From: Chlorokybus atmophyticus
Taxonomy: Eukaryota; Streptophyta; Chlorokybophyceae; Chlorokybales; Chlorokybaceae
Length of the DNA stretch: 64,000 nt
Reading direction: 5' to 3'
Assembly (NCBI GenBank): GCA_009103225.1
Contig: RHPI01003369.1
Coordinates: 243,893 to 307,892 of the forward strand
The notes under the pieces were generated by a model. It ran no database searches. It was not told the DNA's origin and worked only from the letters and a program-made list of their open reading frames with translations. This document shows, piece by piece, positions 1-11,675 of this stretch. The position numbers and the translations under genes are program-made. The stretch's first letter is position 1; every line of letters starts with the position of its first letter.

Positions 1-1521
1 ATGCAAGGGAATACCTGCACAGGTTGTCAGCCCACATCACATCCCATGATGCTTGCTGTGACATGCTCACTCACTCGCGGTTGTCGCCACCGATCAAGCC
101 GTACTGCGCGTCATTTGCTGTCCTGAGAGCACACAAGGCAGTGTTTGCAACTGCATACTCTGCCAAGTAGTAAAAACATGAGGTACAATACGCTTACACC
201 ATACGTTTTGATGATGAAGCCTGAGATGGCACCCGCCTCGGTGCTTTTGTTCGAATTGAGCTGGCTTGTGAGACTCAGACCGTAGGGGCTGGACACCTGT
301 ATGATGCATACAACTGCGGCGCCATTCGCACCTGCTCGCAGCTTACTTGATGACGTCTCTGATAATGCGGGAACGATGCAAAATCGCATATTCAAGACTT
401 GCCTGTTACACCGATTGCGAAGTTGACTGTTGTTGGAATGCCCCTTCCCGTGCCATCGTAAGTGAAGCTGTACACCCCACAACCTCCTCGTCAGCATTGG
501 AACGATGGTTATGACATTGTATGTGGTTGAAACTGCCCAACACACCTGTAGTCCTGCGGCCTTGCGTCACTGCCCCAAGGCCCTCCACTGCCCTGATTCA
601 CATTGCCTTGGAATAACACCTTGTGCGTGTTTGCGTACAAAACATAGTAGCACTGACAAACCACTATGAGTAGTCATCAGCATGCACAACAGCAACAACA
701 AAGAACACCTCAAAGAAGTAGCTGAAGGTGAACAAGGTGTAGTCAACAGCGGGCCCAAGGTTGGACAGCACTAGGTCCACGCCGACCGTGTTGGAGCCTT
801 GTGCAGGGACATGCTGCCTCGAGAGCACTTGTACCTGTCATTGGAAGTGGCTCTGTGACTGACGCATTGACACTGTTGCACCGCCACACACAGCTGCTTC
901 AACAGAATGGCATTACCTTCACATCTGAGGCTGAAAGTGTGGTATCACTCTGAGCGCCTGATTTCTGCGTGCCAAATCCACACAGCGCAATGACAGCAGT
1001 GACCATAAGCGTGCAGAGGCATCAAGCGCAATGACAAACAGCACTCTTAACTTACCTGAAGGCACAGCACTGCCACCATCAACCACACATGCATTCTGCA
1101 AGGCATACTTGTTCCTGAACCTCCACGTGAGTCTGGCCTGGTGGCAGCCTAACCAAAGTCTGGCTTCCGCCCTGGCCTCCACTGGTAGGTAACCCGGTGG
1201 CTGCCACTGTGGTGGCCACTGCAAGCAACAGGTTGTGCCACAGATCTCTTAGCGTCATGCCTTTCTTGAAGTCTTTCTTGCAGGGCATGCACTGTCACGA
1301 GCAGGGACAATGCAAGCGCAGGCACTATCTACAGGCAACGTGTTCAATTTGTTGGTTCCGAGGATGCCCCCATTGTACAAAAAATGCAATGAGGTGTTGG
1401 TGACATGCACGAACATGCGACTGATGTGACAGATCGCACTCCAATGGGTGTAAGTCATATCAGTGCTTGGAGCTTGCTGTATGTAAGCAAACTTTGGGTT
1501 ATGTTGCCACTGCACTACCAC
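1..1521 (-). CDS. Unresolved minus-strand gene, candidate exons only
   Basis: I do not recognise this gene and could not assemble it. Several minus-strand stretches look like exons: about 1521-1290 (contains FVHVTNTSLHFLYNGGILG), about 1230-1052 ending at a good donor, about 838-720 (contains QGSNTVGVDLVLSNLGP and FTFSYFF, with a GTGTTC donor), about 470-400 (contains FTYDGTGRGIPTTVNFAIG) and about 300-170. They lie just downstream of the SCAB-like stop codon on the same strand, so this is probably a separate gene in tandem. The beta-rich pieces faintly recall LEA_2/NDR1-type domains, which is a guess. The 3' end probably lies outside the window. Confidence 0.3.
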
Positions 1522-1619
1522 ACGTAGTCACAGTTATGTGCTTTACTGTGCAGAGTATTCACCACAGACTACAAAGCCTGTCTCGGAATAACTATGAGAA
1601 GATTCTATGTCCTGTGTAG

Positions 1620-4042
1620 TTACTGTGGGCCAGTGTCTTCTGGCGCAGGTATGGTCACCTGAGAAACCACTCCGTCAGAAGACAAACATCCGACACAAAA
1701 ACCTGTTGTTAGCATATTTTGTGCAAAACACAACGGGGTGTAAATGCTCATTTCCAGCACAGTAATGCTCAGATGCTGTATGAAGTGCCAGGCATTTCAG
1801 GAGCACCAACCAACCAACACCACGCACGTACCCCTGCATTGGCAGCCATAGCGCGCATAATCATAAGCGCCGCATTGCGCTCCCTCGCATTATCGCACAC
1901 GAGCATGAGCACGACCGACGGCTTCAGCGCGAGGAACATGCCTTGCGCGGCAGCATCACCGCCACCTCGCGCTCCGCATACCTAAAGAGCAGCAGGAGCA
2001 TCACTTGAGAACTGTTGCAGCATTGCATTGGTGGCTTACAACATCCAAACTGTTTAGTACAGCATACCAACATGGAGCTGCTGTACGCCTCTTTGTACTT
2101 GGTGCTCTTGCCCTTTTTAATCTTGATTTTGCCTGGTTCCAGGCAAAGCATGTAACGGTCTCTCGTGTTGTACGCCTCGCTGTTCAGTCGCACAATGATG
2201 ACCTGTGTCCAATAATGGCAGCATTGAATAACTTGCACACAACAATGTGTGTCCAAAGGTGCAAAAGGTCAACACATGCACCTGGAAGCTAGCTGACCCT
2301 TGCGTCAACATGCTGTGCACGTCCTCTTGCAAGCCAGGGACTGCACAACAAGTCAGCAACATGAGCTATGCACCGTCACCGCAACATTGTTTGTCAACAT
2401 GCAACAGCAGCAACCCACTTGAGGCTATTGGAAGTGATGTAGTCGCCTGAAACTCTTGACCGAAAGGGGATTGCATCCTGCAGCTTACAATGTAGCCGAG
2501 GTCCAGCGGTTCTGGTGCATAAACGGGTCGCATTGCACCTGCGCAACATGAGGTTGATACAGCAAAGGCCAAGATGGATACATGCTCAACGGCATTTGCG
2601 TTTCACCACTGCATGCCTCACCTGCAATAATATGTGCTGACCCATCCCCGGCCAGCCGGTACCACTGGAATTGCCAGTTGTCAATGGGGGTCTTGCCAGC
2701 ATTTACTTCCAGCACACCACCAAGCGTAGGTTCTCCCCGCAACATAACATCACCAGGCACTTCCTTGATCGGCTCCATAGACTGGTACTTTGCAAGCTGC
2801 ATACAGTAAACATGAAGTTGCGCATCACTTAGCAAGAGGTAATAGTATGTACACATGACCAACGTATCTGATGGATACACGACGGCCACATACCTGCTGC
2901 CTCAAAGCAGCATTCTCTTCGTTACAAGTCTGTAATGCATGGCGCAGACCGCTGAGCTCTAACTCCACTTCCACTGGCAGTGAATGAAACACAGTTGCGC
3001 CTGCACCCGCGCTTGCAGCCTAGGGCCAGTCAGAACAAAACAGTTGCAGTTGTGTTGTGGTGCGTCGCGCTGCATTGTGTTCAAAGCGTTACGAGCTGCA
3101 TAGCATCGCTTGCACGGTACTGAAACTAAAAGATACAGCTACATGCGAACGACGTGTTTGCAAGTTTATCCCTTACCACGGCGGCGGGGCTTTCGAGCAT
3201 GCGTTGATGAAGTTCCGTATCAGCCTGAACCATCTCCTCCCTGAGCTCTGCCGCCTCCTGTTCCGCTAAGGCCAGCTCGTTGCCACATTCTTTGGCGGCC
3301 TGGAATCACGTTAACCCTTAAAACACTGCGAGCAACATCCCAGCTATAGCTTGCCAGTATATCAATACGTAGAAGTATGTTCCTCGCTAACACATAAAAC
3401 TAGGTGTTGCTGTACAAGCATATACATGTACCTGTACAAAAGTCTGGCCCATCTGGCGAAGGTTGTCTTGCTCATCCTGCATCTGCTTCTCTTGCATTTT
3501 CCACTGGTTCTCCAGCGCTTCCAGCTGCATGGGTTAAATATGTTGATAGGTTGATGAACACTGCTGTTGCTGGCGACAGTTGCAATGAGAAGTTCAGTCG
3601 CATACCATAACGACAAGCTCCTCCACTTGGTCCCGAGTGCGACCAAAACTGCGATTTTTCAGATCCGCCAGCTGCGCACTTATCGCCGATATCAAACCCT
3701 GCCCACTCTCTTTACCTTTTCCATTTTGCGCCTGGCAAATGCAAGCAAATTAGCTTTGCTCAGAATCGCACACAAAGCAACTTTGTTGCAGTGGGTTCGC
3801 TTGAACTTGGTCTGTCGGAAGGAAGCATGAGGCAAACAACAACAAAGCCACTGCATGTTACCTTTTCAGGTGTGCATTCAAAGTTGGCAAGCCCATCTTC
3901 CCACCGCTTTGCCATTGCCTGAAAGTGGACAGATTGTGCACTCAAAGTCCGCAACATCTTGAGGTGAATTTGCAAGCAACCTTTCCCTTGTCTACGCTTT
4001 CTGCCTTTTCAACAAGTGACGTGACTTGGGCGTGAAGTACAG
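1620..4042 (-). CDS. SCAB-like actin-binding protein (coiled coil, Ig-like, PH-like), N-terminus unresolved
   Basis: Twelve exons in consistent phase: 3981-4042, 3862-3918, 3606-3731, 3432-3524, 3177-3299, 2894-3019, 2622-2796, 2419-2538, 2282-2340, 2068-2202, 1832-1981, 1620-1658, giving about 420 residues. The first six encode a charged coiled coil (NRSFGRTRDQVEELVVM, then LEALENQWKMQEKQMQDEQ). An Ig-like segment follows (NWQFQWYRLAGDGS, then VYAPEPLDLGYIVSCRM), then a PH-like end (GKIKIKKGKSTKYKEAYSSS, CGARGGGDAAAQGMFLA, NARERNAALMIMRAMA). This domain order and these motifs match plant SCAB proteins, which bind and bundle actin filaments. The plant proteins are nearly 500 residues, so about 75 N-terminal residues are missing here. 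A stretch at about 4294-4450 (VDQATVVIQQRRLNVQ) may belong, but its phase does not join exon 3981-4042 directly. The model ends in TAA. Confidence 0.82.
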
Positions 4043-4937
4043 CTGCAACAACAGCTTGCTGCAGGCTTCAAGCCGCTTATGCAACACGCAACTCGTGCTG
4101 TCACGCGCTTACCCAATACAATGCCTGTGCGCAAAAGCGAATAGCAAGCCAAGCCGCGGCATGCAAAAATCCTCAGACGGACTCTACTGACAAGACAGGC
4201 AGCGGAGCCAATAACTGATGGCGGATGCTCCTGTGCATGCAAGGATTACTTGTCTTCTATTTCGCACAACAGTACAATGCAAAAGACTCGCACCTGTACG
4301 TTGAGGCGGCGCTGTTGAATGACTACAGTGGCCTGGTCGACATGCTCGCCGGCAATAGCGAGCCTGCCGTCAGGGCTACGTCCAACCCTATCAAAAGACC
4401 ACCTCAGCGACCTCGGCGGCGTCATCGTCGTGGAAGATGGCTCCATCATTCCTGGCATCGTCAGCAACCACCCTGCGGCATGCGCCCCTCCTCCTGCTCC
4501 AGATCCACCTCCTTGCCCTCTTGCTCTCAACAAACAATACAATTGCAGTCAATGCCCTTGTTACACTGCATGCAAAAGTTGGTTACACGCTTGACAGCCC
4601 CCTCAGCACCATAGCGCCCCCGACGACGACGACGACGACGTCCCCGCCGCCGCTGCCACTAACCCTAATTCTTATCCTCAAGCACGCAGGATGTTCACAT
4701 TTTCTGTCTGTTCGCATGTTTGAATGTTTCAGAGCGCGAAACTTTTGCTGCGAGCGCGGCTGCTTCGTGATCCGAGATCACTGATCCCCATAAGACGGAT
4801 CACGGAAACGCCTCGTTGCTGATCAGCGCGATCACTGAGCATGGTGATGACACTGTAGCGGCGGCGAGGAGGAGGAGGAGAAGGAGGAGGAGGAGGAGGA
4901 GGGCAAGGAGCAGGAGGTCTTGGTGAGGGAGGCAGGC
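4043..4937. promoter_or_regulatory. Divergent intergenic / 5' region between SCAB-like and METTL5-like genes
   Basis: This stretch holds the unresolved 5' exons of the SCAB-like gene and the promoter side of the METTL5-like gene. It contains a (GAC)n run at about 4620-4640, a CTAACCCTAA telo-box-like word at about 4660, several GATCA/TGATC words at 4770-4835, and a GAG-rich run at 4863-4905. The GAG run is open in frame with the METTL5 start but contains no ATG. No TATA box was obvious. Confidence 0.4.
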
Positions 4938-6718
<1,781 letters not shown>

Positions 6719-6884
6719 TGCAAAGTGTTGTGGCTTATTCCTTGGTGTTTGTATGCTGTACTTGCCATTGCACTTCACCCGTAAGCAATCCAGCTTGGCT
6801 GTTGCAACTGATGGTCTGGTCCATATGTGTGCACATAAACGCTTGCATCTGCCCTATTGGAAAGCCTACACCCCGCACATATGG

Positions 6885-6936
6885 AATATACGCAGTGCAT
6901 AATTATGTGCGTGCACAATTATGCACTGCGTATATT
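6885..6936. repeat. Inverted repeat, 20-bp perfect arms
   Basis: The left arm 6885-6904 (AATATACGCAGTGCATAATT) is the exact reverse complement of the right arm 6917-6936, with a 12-base loop. It lies about 170 bp past the METTL5-like stop codon and 2 bases before a second palindrome. Confidence 0.9.
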
Positions 6937-6938
6937 AC

Positions 6939-6986
6939 GGGCACGTAGAGCATAATTGTGCGTGCACAATTATGCTCTACGTGCCC
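6939..6986. repeat. Inverted repeat, 23-bp perfect arms, 2-base loop
   Basis: The left arm 6939-6961 begins GGGCACGTAGAGCATAATTG. The right arm 6964-6986 is its exact reverse complement, separated by GT, making a nearly perfect 48-bp palindrome. Its centre shares the GTGCACAATTATGC core with the preceding palindrome, so the two probably arose together. Confidence 0.9.
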
Positions 6987-7582
6987 TTGATTATAAAATT
7001 CTCGACGTTCAATGGCAGTCCAAACTCTGTGCTCTTCCAAGCGAATACAGCCAGACACGCATGCACACTAGGTTTGTATAGATAGCCCGGTGGTAATCAT
7101 GATGTTGTTGGTGAGTATGTGGTTTGTCGATGGCTGGTGCATGTGTCGTGTGTGTAGTGTTGGTCACATGCACAGCATTGCATATGTTCTACACTCAAAC
7201 TCATGCTTGTGCCCATGCGATTGCTGAGACTGCATCTTTATGTCAAACAATCACGGTGTAGTGTAAGAAAGCAAGTTGAGCACACGACAGTTATAATCAG
7301 CTGACATCCCGTCACAATTGTCATCTGGCCACAACCAAAAGCCATGTGCTGCTATGAATGAAACCTTATGTACACAACCCCAACATGGAGTGCGCTAGTA
7401 GTATACAAGTCCCTAGTAGCAATAACCCGTCTACATCCACCACTCCACTGTTCAACATCACTAAACTGCACCACCCTTCAGACCCCAAACCCACTAAGTC
7501 GACACAAAGAAATCAGATCAAAAAGAATGACGTGCAGTGCACACCTTCAAGGCACATGATGTTGACGGTGCCCACCCAACAT

Positions 7583-10396
7583 TCATCCTGGCAACGCGGC
7601 GTGTCCCTCCAACCCGACGGACACATGATTGTCAGGTACCGCGGTGTCAAGAGCCTCCCTTATGGTTGCACATGGGATCACCTCGATGCCTAAATCCCTG
7701 GTCGGCTGTACGCCCGCTTGCGGCACGATGCAGCGCGCAAAGCCCAGCTTCGCGGCCTCCAACAAACGCCTCTCTAAGTTCGCAACAGGCCTAAGCTCCC
7801 CACCCAAACCAACCTGTCACAACCAACAAGAGTTTTCTGGGCTTGTCTGCAATGTTATCCTATCTTGTCTACAGTTACCAAAATGTTTTTTGGTAACTGT
7901 AGACAAGATAGGATCTCGCAGTGTAAGACTAGATAGGTACCAAAATCGCTGAGTAGTTGTACATATACACCACCGCGTAACACAGAAAAACCTGATAAAG
8001 ATACACAGGAAGAGAAGTACACTCACTGTTATCAAACACTTGATGGTCATGTGCTCAACCCACCTCGCCAACAAAGGCCATGTCGTGCGGCACGGGCACG
8101 TCTCGAAGGCTGCTCGCCACAGCGACGACCAGCGCCAAGTCTGTCGCTGGTTCAGTCAGCTTCATGCCCGCCACAACATTGACGTACACATCCTGTTGGG
8201 ATATCAGTGATAAGTGGCAGACTGACTACTCTAATAGAAGGTCAGTCAAGGTGGGCGTCACCTGTCCGGCCATGTTCACCCTGGCACACTTGCTCAGCAC
8301 AGCCAGCAGCAGGTGCAACCTGTTCCCGTCCACGCCTGTGGCAGTTCGTCGCGGGTGTTGCGAGCTCGCACAAAGCGCCTGCAGGCGTACGTCTTGCGAC
8401 ATCAGCGTATGCAGAAAAGCAATGCTGGGGTAAACAAACTGAGAGCGGCGCAAGAGGTTGCAAGCACTATTGACATTGCCGTGACAATATATACACGAAG
8501 AATGATTGAACTATTGTTGGTACATTACCTGGACTTCTAGCAGAAACGGGCGCGTGCCATTCATTGTGATGGCGACCGCTGATGCAGCCGGGCTCATGCC
8601 GAGCTGGGAGCGCTCGGAGAGAAACAGTTCACTTGGATTTGCCACTTCCACCAAACCTTGCTGACACATGTTGAACACTCCAACCTGCCATACCAGCTGA
8701 GACTTCGACATGTACTCTTCAAGCCAAGCCGTCACTTGAATAAGACTTTGACCAATGGGAATGTGACTTGCCACGCAATGCAACGACAAGCTTTCCTCGC
8801 ATTGCTTGCAAGCAGCTGACACAGATAAGATACCTTTGATGAGGAGCCTTACCTCATCCGTGGCGCCATATCGATTTTTAACAGCCCGTAGAAGCCTGTG
8901 GGACTTCCCATCTTCACCCTCCATGTACAAGACAACATCCACTATGTGCTCCAATACCCGTGGACCAGCAATGTCGCCAGTCTTCGTGACATGTCCAATC
9001 TGCGAGGGATACATGAGTGTGCTGGGGCGCAGTCTGATTGTCCAAAGGTTGACCACATGACGCTATAGTGCGACTTACCAGGAAAATAGGGGGACCTTGG
9101 CGCTTAGCTGCATGCAGCAGGGCGGTAGCGCACTCCCGCACTTGACTCACACTGCCAGCACTGCCCGTGACCTGCAAACGAAAGCGCTTCTGCGCACGGG
9201 AGCCAATGCACAAAACGTATCAGCTGCATAAAGTCTTGGCCGTGTTCCCACCTCATCAAGATAGACTGTTTGAATCGAGTCAATCACAACTGCGCGAGGC
9301 TGCATGCGTTGGATGGCCTCGAGGATGAGCTCCACGTTGGTTTCGCTGTACAAGTAGAGCGCTGGTTGCTAGCAGGAGAGCAAAACGAGTCAGTGCTGAT
9401 CAAGTCAAACCAAGGCTATGCCATTTTGGAGACCTACCTTGATTCCCATGCGCTCTGCCCGGCTTTTGACCTGTTCAACACTCTCTTCTCCAGACACATA
9501 CAACACCGGACTGCTTTCCTCGCTCGCATCTGAAGCAAGCAAGGCTGCAACCTGCATGAGCTGCGTGAGCTGACTTAGTATGCTGAAAGGCAACGACCCA
9601 CATCCTGCCATGCATGGCTCCCAATGTCGTGTTGCGCACAAGTATCACCTGCAGGAGAAGGGTTGACTTGCCTACTCCCGGGTCACCGCCAACAAGCAGT
9701 AAGGACCCTGCCATGACGACCAGTAATTACACAGATGCGAACACAACGATTCATCACACTTCAACAGCTGATGTTGGCTCACCTGGAACAACACCTCCCC
9801 CTAGCACTCGTGACATCTCGTTACCGCCAAGTCCATTGCTGTCATGGAAAAGAGCACAATGATGCAGATGAGCTGCATAAACATGTTGCCGAAGTCAACA
9901 AAACAGTGTTGACGCATGTAACTGCACGCTACCTCGCAAGCAATAGCACTTACAGTTGCAATCGCCACGAGCCGTTGATGTCTGTATGGTTAATCTCATC
10001 CAGTCGCTGCGGCCCAGCCTGGTTGGTGTCCACCCATGTGGAGCGCCTGCTGCTGCCATTGATGCTGCCTATGTCATCGAATGACGCGCTTGAGCCAGGT
10101 CTGTGCAACAATCGTGCGGAGGCTCTTGTAGCTGCACCACCACCTCCAGTTGAAGATGGAGGCGGAGCCTCGTACCTCTCCTCCATTGTGTTGAAAGAGT
10201 TGCAACTTGGACATCTTCCATACCACTACAGTTGCCGCAATGTTGCGATCAGTGTTGCACAACCAACAAACATGATCAGGTCAGTATTGTAACATGAGTA
10301 CCTGTGATTTTATGGTGTTGCATTCTTTGCATATGAAAGTGACGCGGCCCTTCTTCTTGCTGCTGAGACTGCTGTTGTATCGCACAAAACTGCCAC
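7583..10396 (-). CDS. RADA: RadA/Sms DNA recombination protein (organellar type), 5' end unresolved
   Basis: Twelve exons in phase: 10302-10396, 9954-10225, 9783-9838, 9649-9707, 9438-9551, 9252-9368, 9079-9171, 8853-8999, 8529-8684, 8262-8378, 8064-8192, 7583-7813, about 527 residues. The order of parts is that of RadA: a four-cysteine zinc motif (ICKECNTIK, then WYGRCPSCNSF), VLGGGVVPG, Walker A GGDPGVGKST, LYVSGEESVEQVKSRAERMG, Walker B AVVIDSIQTVYLDE, the RadA-specific KNRYG, and a Lon-like C-terminal domain (DVYVNVVAGMKLTEPATDLA). RadA is a RecA-like ATPase that drives branch migration. In plants it acts in mitochondria and plastids, so a transit peptide is expected. The first coding exon is missing from this model and must end in phase 1. 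An Arg-rich candidate starts near 11368 (MRRASSSLWSSCVRRRLGW). Stop TGA. Confidence 0.92.
7857..7914. repeat. Perfect intronic hairpin, 27-bp arms
   Basis: The left arm 7857-7883 begins ATCCTATCTTGTCTACAGTT. The right arm 7888-7914 is its exact reverse complement. The loop is TGTT. It lies in the last RadA intron (7814-8063). A transcript from either strand could fold into a 58-nt hairpin. It could be a MITE remnant or a small-RNA precursor; the sequence alone does not decide. Confidence 0.9.
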
Positions 10397-11675
10397 CTAA
10401 AATAGACAGGTAGGAAGTTGTGGCAACATTACAGTATACAAAACGCAGAGGACATGCGGTTTGACTTCACATACTTGTGGATCTGTAGCCGTTCAACTCG
10501 GCAACGACCGGTGTGGTGTGAGGGCCAAAGCCTTGACGTGAGCGTGCATGAGTGGTCGTGGATGCTGCGCTTAGAAGCGCAGTTTCGTTTTCGCTTGCCT
10601 GTTGCGACCAACAAAACGGCTCTGGTCACTTGCCAATGAGCACTTTGCAAAAAAGCATGCAGCAAGGCATGCAACAGCAACACTGCATGCAACACTGAAC
10701 AACGCTTGTGCCTGCCAAGGGAGGCTACAGGAAAGAGTGCACGCGACCACAAACTAGTGTACAACAAGGGCTGAAGTGTGCACACCTTCTCCCAGTTGGC
10801 ATTACTGTGAACCTCATACTGCAGCTGATTGCAATGCTGCAGCTAATCCTAGCGCTCTGTGCTGCTTACCATCCTTCCTATGACTTATAAAAGTCGAACT
10901 CGGCATCACTTATTCAACACGACAAGCATTTGTCCAAGACGTGAGAAATACAACCCACGCACTGTACTGCAGCACAGGCCCAGCGCAACCAAAACACCTG
11001 CACAGTAGTGCTATGTACATACTTGCTTTATGCTTACCCCACATGCTGCAACAGCTTGATCAACAGCATTGGCACCCAAACAGTTCAATTCAAGCAGGCG
11101 TCACCTTTGTACGTTCCCTCAAACGACTACCTTCTGAGCAGCATAATACACATGACCTAAGTTAACAACTGAAAGCACAAGTTGTGAGGCGTGGTTTGTC
11201 GGCAGCGGCAAACTTGTTTCACATGTCAGCTCTCTCACCCTCTGTGCGAGGGACCAGCCCAGGCGGCGGCGGACGCAGCTGCTCCACAGCGACGACGACG
11301 CTCGTCTCATCCGCGAGGCAAAGGAGGGCGCTTGACTCTGTCCTCTGCTTCCCAAACCTACCACCAGCTCCACCTCCGCCGCCGCCGCCGTCCCATGGGC
11401 ATACATAGCAAACCGCAAAGCCCGGCACACAGCTGTGTTTGTATGCGAGTGTCAGAGTCTGGCTCACCACTCGCGCCGACACATGCCCGTTTAACCGTCA
11501 ATGAATGCAATGTGCGACAAGAACACTAGCACGCTCATACACTGACAAGTGGTGTCGTCTCTGACGACGGTCGGCGTTGTGCATGAGCGTAGCAGCTTAG
11601 GCATTATAGGTTTCAGCTGTCAGCTTGTAGTGGGCAGCTGGGGTCGTTGTCGCCGTCGTCGTCGTTGGCGGCGTC
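10397..11675. promoter_or_regulatory. RadA 5' region and promoter facing citrate synthase
   Basis: The unresolved RadA first exon(s) and the divergent promoter toward citrate synthase lie here. An open minus frame at 11119-11430 starts with an Arg/Ser-rich, transit-peptide-like stretch and has a GTGAGAG donor. Another minus frame at 10429-10785 has no clear splice context. A GCC/CCG-rich run is at 11370-11395. GTCGTCGTC repeats lie just before the citrate synthase ATG. Confidence 0.4.

Larger units (their letters stand above)
6719..7582. other. Convergent intergenic region
   Basis: About 860 bp between the stop codons of the METTL5-like (+) and RadA (-) genes. It holds the two long palindromes listed separately. 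I see no coding exon. The ORFs here lack splice context or family resemblance. Confidence 0.6.
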
